Assembly: GCF_039522365.1 (NCBI RefSeq)
Contig: NZ_BAAADJ010000024.1
Coordinates: forward strand, 51,435 to 115,434
Direction of reading: 5' to 3'
Length of the DNA stretch: 64,000 bases
Source of the DNA: Bacillus carboniphilus
GTDB taxonomy: Bacteria > Bacillota > Bacilli > Bacillales > JC228
Shown here piece by piece: positions 1-7,918 of the stretch; position 1 is the first letter of the stretch, and the number at the start of each line of letters is the position of its first letter. The notes under the pieces were generated by a model. The model was not told the origin of the DNA, ran no database searches, and saw nothing but the letters and a program-made list of their open reading frames with translations. The translations under genes were made by a program, and so were the position numbers.

Positions 1-2
1 CA

Positions 3-284
3 GATATTGATGATGCACTATACTTACAAGAGGAAGAGGACATATTTAATACTGATGAACATTCTATCTCAGCTATTCATATGAATAGTTTTTTAGAATC
101 CTCGGAAGAAACCAAGACCACACCTGATGACCTAAGGGATCAGAACAAGGAAGATGATTTACTTAACTTCGATTTAGAAAAGGCTAGAGAAGAGTTGGCT
201 TCTTCTAGAGAGGATACGAATGATGTTAAAGAAGAAGATCCGGATGATTTGCTTGGTGACTTTTTAGCATTGATGAATAAATAA
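3..284 (+). CDS. C-terminal end of an acidic protein, truncated by the window edge
   Basis: The frame is open from base 3 to a TAA at 284, so the visible 93 residues are the tail of a longer protein whose start lies outside the window. The ATG at 81 is probably internal, because the reading frame upstream of it keeps the same composition. The tail is very rich in Asp and Glu with scattered Lys, has two DDLL-type motifs (EDDLLNFD and DPDDLLGDF) and ends with a short hydrophobic patch (GDFLALMNK). It looks like a disordered acidic region carrying short linear motifs. I do not recognise the family. A bidirectional terminator follows directly. Confidence 0.6.
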   Translation, partial: DIDDALYLQEEEDIFNTDEHSISAIHMNSFLESSEETKTTPDDLRDQNKEDDLLNFDLEKAREELASSREDTNDVKEEDPDDLLGDFLALMNK

Positions 285-288
285 AAAG

Positions 289-325
289 AAAGCTGGTCCT
301 ATAGATTCTATAAGATCAGCTTTTT
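289..325. terminator. Bidirectional intrinsic terminator between convergent genes
   Basis: A stem starting AAAGCTG and closing CAGCTTTTT with a U-run on both strands separates the acidic-tail gene (+) from the FtsZ-like gene (-). Confidence 0.75.
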
Positions 326-1236
326 AAAAGTTCTATACGTTTTTTCCCTTTTTCTGTTAGTCTCTGCCATTTCCTTATGAATTCTTTGTATCTGGATAGT
401 TTTTTATAATCATTAGGGGCTTCTACTGGGTCACTTATTCCATTCACAATTAAAGTAATCTTAAATCTTTGCCCTGGTTCATCAATAAAATAAGAGCCAA
501 TTTTAAAGATGTCCGCCTTTGAAAATAGATCATGTAGACGTAGATTTATTTGACGAAATGCTTCCATATCTACCCCTCTTGTATATCCAATGTTAATAAT
601 TAACTGCTTTCCGTCTGTAAAGTCCTCCGGTAGATAAGGAGTTGAAAATAAATACTTTAAAGGCTCATCAAAAGATTCCCCTTCAACTGTATGGACAAAA
701 AGAGGGCCTCTATGTTTATTGATAAATGACTTTATATCTTGAAAGTCTATATTCATGTCACCGGTTTCCTCAATAATTTGTTTTAGCAAGGTTATGGTAT
801 GTTCTTCTATAGAACTAAACGTTAGGTTCGCTTCCCGAATGGTTGTACTACTATCGATCATTTCCATAAGGGCATCACTGTGAAAATAGATAACAGCATC
901 ACATATTTCCTTCATTCTAAAATATTGGGTTGTTGCCGTATTGAATCTTTTTTTACCTTCAAAGCGGAAAGGATAACGAAAAATCCCAATTAACAAATCT
1001 CTTTCCTCTTTTAATGAATGTAGATTTGTAATTAACTCTTCCGTCTCACTAGAGTTACCACCAATAAAGCGATAAAAACATAGATTTTCAGAGTCTACTT
1101 TTCCTTTAATTGACCTGTCTACTTCAAGAGCGCCATTTGTTATTTGATATATTTTCCCTGTGGTTTCCATACCTTCTTCTCCTATAAAAAGCAAATTTTC
1201 ACCATTATATAAGATATTTTCTGAAAATTTTGTCAT
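316..1236 (-). CDS. Degenerate FtsZ/tubulin-like protein lacking a normal GTP-binding half
   Basis: 306 residues. Residues about 80-240 follow bacterial FtsZ closely: PFRFEGKKR matches FtsZ PFTFEGRKR, then MKEICDAVIYFHSDALMEMID, then NIDFQDI matches the T7 loop NLDFADV with both Asp kept, then a C-terminal stretch like the FtsZ activation domain. The N-terminal half is compressed: the glycine-rich T1 loop and the tubulin signature GGGTGTG are not present, and GGNSSET sits where the signature should be. GTP binding in its own pocket is therefore unlikely, while the T7 surface that contacts the next subunit is kept. Inference: a pseudo-FtsZ that could cap or modulate FtsZ filaments. It is monocistronic, with terminators on both sides. 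The ATG start is the only good one seen. FtsZ ancestry is well supported; function is unknown. Confidence 0.75.
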   Translation of the reverse strand: MTKFSENILYNGENLLFIGEEGMETTGKIYQITNGALEVDRSIKGKVDSENLCFYRFIGGNSSETEELITNLHSLKEERDLLIGIFRYPFRFEGKKRFNTATTQYFRMKEICDAVIYFHSDALMEMIDSSTTIREANLTFSSIEEHTITLLKQIIEETGDMNIDFQDIKSFINKHRGPLFVHTVEGESFDEPLKYLFSTPYLPEDFTDGKQLIINIGYTRGVDMEAFRQINLRLHDLFSKADIFKIGSYFIDEPGQRFKITLIVNGISDPVEAPNDYKKLSRYKEFIRKWQRLTEKGKKRIELLKS

Positions 1237-1344
1237 AACCTGTTAATAAAATCGACTAATTTTGTAGAATGCTGGATAATGCTGAAAGATTCCGTTTTTC
1301 CCTTAAATTGGATGTACTTTCGGATTATTAAACTTTTATAAAAA

Positions 1345-1372
1345 TTGTAAAATTCTTAAAAATAGATATAAA
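1345..1372 (+). promoter_or_regulatory. Candidate SigA promoter of the UMF1-type transporter
   Basis: TTGTAA at 1345-1350 and TATAAA at 1367-1372, 16 bases apart, about 45 bases upstream of the start codon. Matched by eye only. Confidence 0.4.
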
Positions 1373-1417
1373 CTTTAAGTCACTTGATATACACTATCCA
1401 TAAGGGAGGGAGTGACG

Positions 1418-2701
1418 GTGGGGAAGTTTAGTAGGGTTGAAAAAAGTTGGATGATGTATGACTGGGCAAACTCAGCCTATTCTATTATCATTACGACTGC
1501 AATCTTTCCAATTTACTATAAAACGGTTGCCAATAACGCAGGTATAGAGGCTTCAGATTCTACGGCTTACTTAGGGTATACTATTTCAATTGCTACATTT
1601 ATCTTGGCTTTGTTGAGCCCTATTTTAGGAACAATAGCTGATTACAAAGGTATGAAAAGAAAGTTCTTTACTTTCTTCTTTCTACTAGGGACTTTATCGA
1701 CCATAGGTTTACTGTTTGTACCAAGTGATAGCTGGTTTATTTTGCTCATTGTTTATACTTTAACATCCATAGGAGCTAGAGGAGCTAATGTTTTCTATGA
1801 CGCCTATATAGTAGACGTTACAAAGAAGGAGAGAATGGATGAATTATCAGCTAGAGGATACGCTCTAGGTTACATTGGTAGTGTGATTCCGTTTATAATT
1901 TGTATCGCAATTATCATTTCATCTCAAAATGGCGTGATCCCACTATCCGTTACCACTGCCAGTCGAATTGCATTTTTAATTACAGGTGTTTGGTGGATTC
2001 TGTTCACTATACCGATGTTGAAGCATGTTAAACAAAGGCATGGTGCGGAGCGGGAGCCTAGGATTGTGGTAAATAGCTTTAAACGACTTTGGCAAACCTT
2101 TAAAGAAATTAGACAATATCGTACCATTTTTCTGTTTTTGTTAGCCTACTTTTTTTATATTGATGGCGTTGGAACCATCATTTCGATGTCAACGGCCTAT
2201 GGGACAGATTTAGGTCTAGGCTCTGTGGACCTGATTATTGCCCTACTAGCGGTTCAAATCGTTGCAGCCCCGTTTGCTCTATTATTCGGAAAGCTAGCCA
2301 ATAAATTTGGGGCAAAAAAAATGATCTATTCAGGTATCATCATTTATATAATTGTATGTATTTATGCAATGTTCCTGGAGACAATAGTAGATTTTTGGAT
2401 TTTGGCTATGTTGGTTGCGACTTCTCAAGGTGGCATACAAGCATTGAGTCGCTCTTACTTTGCGCAGATGGTACCAAAAGAGAAATCAAACGAATTCTTT
2501 GGCTTTTACAATATTTTCGGACGCTTTGCTGCAGTGACAGGTCCCTTTTTGGTTGGATTAACAACACAGTTAACCAGTAGTTCTGCCTTAGGCGTTTTTA
2601 GTCTGGTTATCCTATTTATCATTGGTTTTGTTATATTAATATTCATCCCGAAAAATGCCGTGGCAGTTGCAGCAGATGAAGGAATAGATTCAGTCTATTA
2701 G
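1418..2701 (+). CDS. MFS transporter of the UMF1 (Atg22-like) family
   Basis: About 427 residues with 12 predicted membrane helices. The N-terminal SWMMYDWANSAYS motif and the loop GTIADYKGMKRKF are characteristic of the bacterial Atg22-like/UMF1 group of the major facilitator superfamily. Eukaryotic Atg22 exports amino acids from the vacuole; bacterial substrates are generally not known, so none is assigned. The frame also allows GTG at 1412, but the GGAGGG at 1405-1410 lies directly against it; GTG at 1418 gives normal spacing and is preferred. The gene is monocistronic and followed by a strong terminator. Confidence 0.85.
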   Translation: MGKFSRVEKSWMMYDWANSAYSIIITTAIFPIYYKTVANNAGIEASDSTAYLGYTISIATFILALLSPILGTIADYKGMKRKFFTFFFLLGTLSTIGLLFVPSDSWFILLIVYTLTSIGARGANVFYDAYIVDVTKKERMDELSARGYALGYIGSVIPFIICIAIIISSQNGVIPLSVTTASRIAFLITGVWWILFTIPMLKHVKQRHGAEREPRIVVNSFKRLWQTFKEIRQYRTIFLFLLAYFFYIDGVGTIISMSTAYGTDLGLGSVDLIIALLAVQIVAAPFALLFGKLANKFGAKKMIYSGIIIYIIVCIYAMFLETIVDFWILAMLVATSQGGIQALSRSYFAQMVPKEKSNEFFGFYNIFGRFAAVTGPFLVGLTTQLTSSSALGVFSLVILFIIGFVILIFIPKNAVAVAADEGIDSVY

Positions 2702-2706
2702 TTAGT

Positions 2707-2748
2707 AAAAAAGAGGGTTTTCTCTAATTTGAGATAACCCTCTTTTTT
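2707..2748. terminator. Bidirectional intrinsic terminator
   Basis: AAAAAAGAGGGTT and AACCCTCTTTTTT arms with U-runs both ways, between the convergent transporter and SgrR_N-type regulator genes. Confidence 0.85.
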
Positions 2749-2769
2749 AGTGATAGGTGTTATTGAATC

Positions 2770-3477
2770 TCACTGAGAGTCTAAGAAATTTTCAGCTGCC
2801 TCCCTACTGGGGAAGATAAGATTGGAACCCATTTCATCCAATCTTAGTTTTAAGTATGGGATTAGGTAGGAAGAACTCGTGTATAAGGCAATGGCTTTTA
2901 CACCTTTATCACTTGCCAATTGTCGGAGTTCTTCCATTTCGTCTTCAACATCAGGAGTGTTTGTTATTTCACTCATCATATCAATTAGAATAGTGAATCC
3001 TGGGGAGGTTTTTTCTAATGTCTCTTTTATAGCCTTACAATATATATCCACATTTTCTTTTGTAATCAATTCCCTAATACGGACAAATTGTCTATTTAAA
3101 GTGGGATCATAATAAACAATAAATTTAGATTTATAATACCAATTCGTTAACTCCATTTTTATGGAGGGAGCTTCTGATTCTACCCTAATAAAAGCCTCAT
3201 TTTCTTTACCATCAAATATCATGGCTTTAAATAACTCTAGTTGAACCTCTTCAACGGAAAGGTGAAAAATGATAGATGAATTATTTCCTCTCCCTCTTCC
3301 TGGAATCCAGGTAATCCATCCAAAGCTATTCATTTTCTTAATGACAATCCGCATATTTCGGAGAGAATAAAACAAATCGTCAGCTAAGTCATATAAGCTT
3401 ACGTTTATTTGTTCACCATTTTGTACCTCTGCAAATTTCTCTCGAAGTGTAATATATATTTCCTCAATCTTCATCAT
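2770..3477 (-). CDS. SgrR_N-type winged-helix regulator with STAS-like C-terminal domain
   Basis: 235 residues. Residues 1-75 resemble the DNA-binding N-terminal domain of SgrR-family regulators (typical WITWIPGRGRGN motif). In SgrR this domain is followed by a solute-binding-protein domain; here the rest is only about 160 residues. Residues about 120-235 have an alternating beta/alpha pattern (VRIRELITKENVD, FTILIDMMSE, a Ser/Thr-rich loop, NLIFPSREAAENFL) like a STAS or SpoIIAA-type domain. Both assignments are from motif memory; the first is firmer. Start: ATG ATG preceded by AAGGGGAG. A probable one-component regulator or sensor. Target genes are unknown, and no obvious partner gene is adjacent. 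Confidence 0.65.
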   Translation of the reverse strand: MMKIEEIYITLREKFAEVQNGEQINVSLYDLADDLFYSLRNMRIVIKKMNSFGWITWIPGRGRGNNSSIIFHLSVEEVQLELFKAMIFDGKENEAFIRVESEAPSIKMELTNWYYKSKFIVYYDPTLNRQFVRIRELITKENVDIYCKAIKETLEKTSPGFTILIDMMSEITNTPDVEDEMEELRQLASDKGVKAIALYTSSSYLIPYLKLRLDEMGSNLIFPSREAAENFLDSQ

Positions 3478-3543
3478 CCACTCCCCTTAAGAGAGGAAAC
3501 TCCTCCGTAATCACTTTACCTCTTTAAATGTTTTCTTACTTGC

Positions 3544-3549
3544 TATAAT
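3544..3549 (+). promoter_or_regulatory. TATAAT -10 box upstream of a micro-ORF
   Basis: A perfect TATAAT, but the bases where the -35 should be (TCTTTA at about 3521) are a poor match. It would drive the 19-codon ORF at 3671. Confidence 0.3.
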
Positions 3550-3670
3550 GCTAAATGAAAACTGGCTTGGGTTTTGCAAAGTACTTTTCAGAAAATAACA
3601 ATTATATATTATTATAACATTATTTCCTTTGCATTCTTATGGAGCTTCTCTATTGATGGGAGGGAAAAAT

Positions 3671-3730
3671 ATGAGTTCAGAAAAAGGAATGGCTCGAAAA
3701 TTAAAAGGCTGGACTAGTTGGGGAGGATAA
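3671..3730 (+). CDS. Candidate 19-residue microprotein
   Basis: ATG at 3671 is preceded by GGGAGGG at good spacing and reads 19 codons: MSSEKGMARKLKGWTSWGG, then TAA. It lies alone between two minus-strand genes, with a TATAAT box upstream and a strong terminator directly after its stop, which is the layout of a real short transcription unit. The peptide is basic in the middle and ends Trp- and Gly-rich. I do not recognise a family. The alternative is a small RNA that happens to contain a short ORF. Confidence 0.45.
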   Translation: MSSEKGMARKLKGWTSWGG

Positions 3731-3733
3731 AAG

Positions 3734-3784
3734 AAAACGGTTCTTGTGTTTCTATAGCTTTAGAAATACAAGAACCGTTTTTTT
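3734..3784. terminator. Strong bidirectional intrinsic terminator
   Basis: A long stem opening AAAACGGTTCTTGT and closing ACAAGAACCGTTTTTTT, just after the micro-ORF (+) and just after guaC (-). Confidence 0.85.
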
Positions 3785-3789
3785 CAGTT

Positions 3790-4773
3790 TTAGTATACTT
3801 TGTCTCCGTTAAAGATTGAATTCTTTACTACCACATAGTCTACATTTCGAATAGCATCTAATTTATTTCCGCCTGCGTATGAGATGGAGGATTGTAAATC
3901 CTGCTCCATTTCCGTCAACGTATCTTGTAGGGCACCTTTATACTCGACATACATTTTTTTACCTTCTACGTTCTTCTTTTCGCCTTTTTGGAATTCCGAA
4001 GCAGAACCAAAGTATTCCTTGTATAGCTTCCCTTCTCTTTCAACTGTTTCTCCTGGTGATTCTTCATGTCCAGCAAATAGGGAACCAATCATAACCATAG
4101 TCGCACCAAAGCGAATGGACTTGGCAATATCACCGTGTGTACGAATTCCACCATCAGCAATAATAGGCTTACTTGCAGCCTTGGCACACCAACGCAATGC
4201 AGCTAGTTGCCATCCGCCAGTTCCAAAACCAGTTTTGATTTTAGTAATGCAGACTTTACCTGGTCCAATCCCTACTTTTGTAGCATCTGCACCAGCATTC
4301 TCTAACTCTCTGACGGCTTCAGGAGTTCCCACATTCCCCGCAATGACAAAGCTTTCTGGTAAAAGACCTTTTATGTGTTGAATCATCTTAATGACTGCAT
4401 TAGAGTGACCGTGGGCAATATCGATCGTAATGTATTCTGGGATTACACGTTCATCTGCTAATTGTTGGATAAAATCATATTCTTCTTCTTTCACTCCAAC
4501 ACTAATAGACGCAAATAAACCTCGTGCATGCATATCCTGGATAAAAGCTAAACGCTTTTCTGGTTGGAAGCGATGCATAATATAAAAATAGTCATTTTCA
4601 GCTAGATAAAGAGCAATTTTCTCATCAATAATCGTTTGCATATTAGCAGGCACCACAGGTAGCTTAAATGTTCGTCCACCTAGAGTTACCTTTGTATCAC
4701 ATTCAGAACGGCTATTTACTATACATTTATTTGGAATTAGTTGAATATCTTCATAATCAAATACGTTTTCCAT
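3790..4773 (-). CDS. guaC: GMP reductase
   Basis: 327 residues, the expected length for the Bacillus/Staphylococcus type of NADPH-dependent GMP reductase, which converts GMP to IMP in purine salvage. It is an IMPDH-fold TIM barrel. The catalytic Cys175 lies in GPGKVCITK, and the phosphate-binding motif [21 protein letters not shown] is present. There is no CBS domain, which separates it from IMP dehydrogenase. It is monocistronic with its own promoter at 4835-4864 and a terminator. Confidence 0.95.
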   Translation of the reverse strand: MENVFDYEDIQLIPNKCIVNSRSECDTKVTLGGRTFKLPVVPANMQTIIDEKIALYLAENDYFYIMHRFQPEKRLAFIQDMHARGLFASISVGVKEEEYDFIQQLADERVIPEYITIDIAHGHSNAVIKMIQHIKGLLPESFVIAGNVGTPEAVRELENAGADATKVGIGPGKVCITKIKTGFGTGGWQLAALRWCAKAASKPIIADGGIRTHGDIAKSIRFGATMVMIGSLFAGHEESPGETVEREGKLYKEYFGSASEFQKGEKKNVEGKKMYVEYKGALQDTLTEMEQDLQSSISYAGGNKLDAIRNVDYVVVKNSIFNGDKVY

Positions 4774-4834
4774 GAGTTACACCCCTAAACACGAATATTA
4801 AATTACTTTCGTTTTCAAATGTTCGTACATAAAT

Positions 4835-4864
4835 AATGTAACCCATTATGAACAGGATGTCAAA
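4835..4864 (-). promoter_or_regulatory. guaC promoter
   Basis: On the minus strand, TTGACA (4859-4864) and TACATT (4835-4840) are 18 bases apart. A PurBox-like ACGAACATT lies at the expected start of transcription (about 4819-4829) and a cre-like sequence overlaps the -35 (4860-4873). PurR control of guaC is known in B. subtilis; its application here is inferred. Confidence 0.55.
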
Positions 4865-4873
4865 ACGTTTTCA
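4860..4873. promoter_or_regulatory. cre-like (CcpA) site overlapping the guaC -35 box
   Basis: TCAAAACGTTTTCA matches the cre consensus TGWAANCGNTNWCA at 13 of 14 positions (mismatch at position 2) and is strongly palindromic. Its place over the -35 would suit repression. Whether CcpA binds is not known. Confidence 0.35.
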
Positions 4874-4991
4874 ATTTCGACCGCTGTGTAAGCTGTTTTC
4901 CACACCATGAGACACGGTGAGCGTATGATATACTGAGTATAAAAGAACATTGGTATGATGGAGAAACTCAATGATGGATGGGAGAGATATG

Positions 4992-5609
4992 ATGGATTTA
5001 CATTCAATTTTAAACAAAGCCAAAAATCATTCCCCTTCTATACTTGGAAGCAAGGATTTTTCAAAATACGCAATATTACTCCCTCTTATTCACAAAAATA
5101 ATGAGGTACATATCTTATTTGAAGTTCGTTCCCATAAGCTTAGAAGGCAACCAGGAGAAATATGTTTTCCGGGTGGGAGAATCGACCGAGAGGATCATGA
5201 TGAAAGGCAGGCTGCTTTGAGAGAAACAAGTGAAGAGCTTGGGATAGAAGTTGAGAATATAGTTGATGTATTTCCGTTAGACTATATGGTATCCCCTTTT
5301 GGTATGATGGTGTATCCATTTGTTGGTGTTCTTAACTCCCCAGAATCTATCCAGCCGAACAAAGAGGAAGTGGCAGAAGTTTTTACTGTCCCCCTTACTT
5401 ACTTCTTAGAAAACAAGCCAAAAATTCACCATGTTAATGTGAATGTCCAACCAGATGAAAACTTCCCTTATGATTTAATTATTGGCGGAAAAAACTATAA
5501 CTGGAGAATGAGAAAAATAGATGAGTATTTCTACATATATGAAGATAAAGTAATTTGGGGATTAACTGCGAAAATATTATCTCATTTTGTAGAGATGGTA
5601 AGAAACTAA
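4992..5609 (+). CDS. NUDIX hydrolase, probable CoA diphosphatase
   Basis: About 205 residues. The Nudix box GGRIDREDHDERQAALRE followed by TSEELG is complete, and it is preceded by the LRRQPGEICFPGG segment that marks the coenzyme A pyrophosphatase subgroup (NudL/PCD1 type), which cleaves CoA or its oxidised forms to phosphopantetheine and 3',5'-ADP. In-frame ATGs exist at 4971, 4989 and 4992; GGGAG at 4980-4984 best serves 4992, while GGAG at 4960 could serve 4971. Monocistronic. Confidence 0.85.
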   Translation: MDLHSILNKAKNHSPSILGSKDFSKYAILLPLIHKNNEVHILFEVRSHKLRRQPGEICFPGGRIDREDHDERQAALRETSEELGIEVENIVDVFPLDYMVSPFGMMVYPFVGVLNSPESIQPNKEEVAEVFTVPLTYFLENKPKIHHVNVNVQPDENFPYDLIIGGKNYNWRMRKIDEYFYIYEDKVIWGLTAKILSHFVEMVRN

Positions 5610-5629
5610 TTTTTAGTAAGCATTATTTT

Positions 5630-5657
5630 TTGAGTCTTATCCCGGATATGCTACAAT
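5630..5657 (+). promoter_or_regulatory. Promoter of the FrnE-like gene
   Basis: TTGAGT (5630-5635) and TACAAT (5652-5657), 16 bases apart, about 30 bases upstream of the ATG at 5687. Confidence 0.5.
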
Positions 5658-5686
5658 TCAACTACAAAAGTAAATGAGGTGTTTAG

Positions 5687-6418
5687 ATGAAAATCGAAGT
5701 ATGGTCAGATTTCGTCTGTCCTTTTTGTTATATAGGGAAACGTAGATTAGAAAATGCATTAGAGCAATTTCCGCACAAAGATCAAGTAGAGGTAGAGTTC
5801 AAAAGCTTTGAGCTTGACCCAAACGCTCCTGAGTATTCTGGAAAAAGTATTCATGAAGCACTTGCTACAAAGTACGGAATGACTATAGAACAAGCTAAGC
5901 AAGCCAACCAAAATGTAGGTCAACAGGCTGCTAGTGTAGGTCTTACTTTTAATTTTGACGAAATGAAACCAACGAACACCTTTGATGCACACCGCTTAGC
6001 AAAGTTTGCAAAGTCGCAGGGTAAGGAAAAGGAAATTACAGAAAAGCTCCTTTACGCATATTTTACAGAATCAAAAAACTTAGGTGATATCGATACACTT
6101 TTAGATATTGCTGAAGGGTCTGGCCTTGATAGAGAGGATGCATTGGCAATTTTAAAAGATAAAAATGCATACGCAAACGATGTTCGAATTGATGAAGGAT
6201 TAGCCGGTCAGTACGGTATTAGCGGGGTTCCATTCTTTATCATCAATCAAAAATATGCAATCTCTGGTGCTCAACCCTTAGAAACATTCGTTGGTGCGCT
6301 TCAAAAGGTATGGGAGGAAGAAAATCCAAAGCCTAAATTTGAAGATTTATCAGGAAATGATAGTAACGATGCATTTTGTGCAGATGGTAGCTGTGTGGTA
6401 CCTCCGGTTAAGGAATAA
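5687..6418 (+). CDS. DsbA-family oxidoreductase, FrnE-like (YwbO type)
   Basis: 243 residues with a thioredoxin fold. The CPFC active site is at residues 11-14 (SDFVCPFCYIGKRRLE), a helical insertion follows, and the cis-Pro motif is GVPFFI. FrnE-like proteins are cytoplasmic DsbA relatives linked to oxidative-stress tolerance; there is no signal peptide here. The C-terminal tail carries a second Cys pair (FCADGSC), similar to the extra C-terminal redox pair described in Deinococcus FrnE. Natural substrates are not known. Confidence 0.85.
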   Translation: MKIEVWSDFVCPFCYIGKRRLENALEQFPHKDQVEVEFKSFELDPNAPEYSGKSIHEALATKYGMTIEQAKQANQNVGQQAASVGLTFNFDEMKPTNTFDAHRLAKFAKSQGKEKEITEKLLYAYFTESKNLGDIDTLLDIAEGSGLDREDALAILKDKNAYANDVRIDEGLAGQYGISGVPFFIINQKYAISGAQPLETFVGALQKVWEEENPKPKFEDLSGNDSNDAFCADGSCVVPPVKE

Positions 6419-6464
6419 TCACAGGGGTTTGTCTTAGAAAGACTTTGAAAATAGCCATATTTAT

Positions 6465-6690
6465 ATGAATAACGGAACCTGTGTCCGGTTAGTGGAGCGA
6501 AGTGGACAGGAGATCCGTTATCTGCACAAAAATGTGTGTTTTTGTGGGTTTGGTGGACAGAGAATCCGTTATTTGGCATAAATCAGCAAGAAAAGACCAT
6601 AAAACAGTGTAATAGCGGAACGAGAGTCCGTTTCCTCCTTGAAAACTGCTATTTTTACAAGAATAACGGAACCAGTGTCCGGCTAGATAA
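6465..6690. repeat. Cluster of interspersed ATAACGGA...GTCCG elements
   Basis: The region 6419-6694 has no gene. It holds five copies of a short element: forward form ATAACGGAACCNGTGTCCG (about 6472, 6611 variant, 6662) and reverse form GGACAGAGAATCCGTTAT (about 6508 and 6550), spaced roughly 45-50 bases apart with unrelated spacers. The same element recurs at 54.4-54.65 kb. Each copy has a CGGA/TCCG inverted core. Confidence 0.7.
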
Positions 6691-6694
6691 ACGC

Positions 6695-6739
6695 AAAAGG
6701 ATGAGGAGAAACATAAATGGTTTTCTCCTCATCCTTTTC
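6695..6739. terminator. Intrinsic terminator
   Basis: AAAAGGATGAGGAGAAA pairs with TTTTCTCCTCATCCTTTTC. It serves the minus-strand sulfite-oxidase gene and possibly the plus-strand FrnE-like gene. Confidence 0.75.
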
Positions 6740-6767
6740 TTATGAATTACCGGCCAATCCTTTTCAA

Positions 6768-7838
6768 CTATTCAATTTTCACATGAATTGTGTCAATTGC
6801 ATTATACCCATATCCTTTTCGATTCCAAAATGGTTGCTTTGGTTGAGTGCGATTAGCTGAATCAGTAGCTTTTGATAAAATTGTGTATTCCCCTTTTTTC
6901 GTCACATCCCATTCAAAGGACCAGTTAACCCAATCGTACCCATGAGTATCCTGGTTTTCCAAATTGGCAGTTATCCAGGTATCCCCGTTATCTGTACTGA
7001 TTTCTACCTTTTTAACAAATCCAGTTCCAGTCCATGCAATTCCTTTAATCGTGTGTTTCCCTGTATTCAGTATTTCTCGATTTAATGGTTTTTGGATAGT
7101 TGAGTTTACGTTTATGGTAGTAACAGGTCGTGCTCCTTCGTTATCATCCTTGTTAGGGTAATAGACATAATCTATAGATTGAAAAGGTCCTGCGAACTCC
7201 TTATCAATAATGGTTATTTGTTTAATCCACTTAACTGAGGCCATGGCATACCATTGTGGGACAATTAAGCGTAAGGGGTATCCGTGTTTAAAAGGAATCG
7301 GTTCGTTGTTATATTCATATGCAATGAGGGTGTCGGGATGGAGTGCTTTCTCTAAAGGTAAGCTTCTAGTAAAACTGTATAGGTGATCTAAATCAGATCT
7401 TTCTCCGAAGTCATATCCTTCTATAACGACTTCTTTTGCGCCATTTCTTAGTCCAACTTTATCAAGAAGGTTTCGTAGGGGAACCCCCGTCCAATATCCT
7501 TGACTGATGGCCCCCTTTTCCCATTGTTCTCCAAAAACTTTTGGTTTAAAAAAATGACGTTTGTTTCCAGAACACTCAAGCAGTACTTTGATCGTTTTTG
7601 AAGGAAGTTGATAAATCTCCTGTAAAGAAAGGACACGTGGTTTTTGTACGTAGCCATTGATTGTAAGAAAATAATTGGAATAAGACAGCTGCGGGAATAA
7701 AAAGTGATTTCGCCTGTAAAAAAGTTTGGGATGGACATGATTATTTTCGATAAATTGGATGGGTGTTTCCTGATTCTCAGGTTGTAAACTATGGGTCTTT
7801 AAATAAGGCCTTTCAGACGGATGCTTTTGATTACTCAT
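6768..7838 (-). CDS. Sulfite-oxidase-family molybdoenzyme (YuiH-like)
   Basis: 356 residues. The order is the Mo-pterin domain (about 50-240) with the molybdenum-ligating Cys89 in VLLECSGNKR, then the C-terminal dimerisation domain (about 245-355) typical of SUOX enzymes. There is no haem domain and no Tat signal at the N-terminus, so a cytoplasmic enzyme is expected. It probably oxidises sulfite or a related sulfur or oxo compound with an unknown electron acceptor. Start: ATG after AGGAGG at ideal spacing. Molybdenum cofactor genes are not in the window. Confidence 0.85.
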   Translation of the reverse strand: MSNQKHPSERPYLKTHSLQPENQETPIQFIENNHVHPKLFYRRNHFLFPQLSYSNYFLTINGYVQKPRVLSLQEIYQLPSKTIKVLLECSGNKRHFFKPKVFGEQWEKGAISQGYWTGVPLRNLLDKVGLRNGAKEVVIEGYDFGERSDLDHLYSFTRSLPLEKALHPDTLIAYEYNNEPIPFKHGYPLRLIVPQWYAMASVKWIKQITIIDKEFAGPFQSIDYVYYPNKDDNEGARPVTTINVNSTIQKPLNREILNTGKHTIKGIAWTGTGFVKKVEISTDNGDTWITANLENQDTHGYDWVNWSFEWDVTKKGEYTILSKATDSANRTQPKQPFWNRKGYGYNAIDTIHVKIE

Positions 7839-7918
7839 ACATACCTCCTGCCATATTTAATTTCAACATTTATATATATGTTGAAACAACAAATTATATA
7901 AAAAAAGAGAAAGGTACA

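Noticed and set aside
3884..4381. 165-residue plus-strand ORF
   Set aside because: Antisense shadow of guaC, which is unambiguous.
4971..4991. Seven-residue N-terminal extension of the NUDIX protein
   Set aside because: Possible, since GGAG at 4960 could serve it, but GGGAG at 4980 favours the start at 4992. Not decisive.
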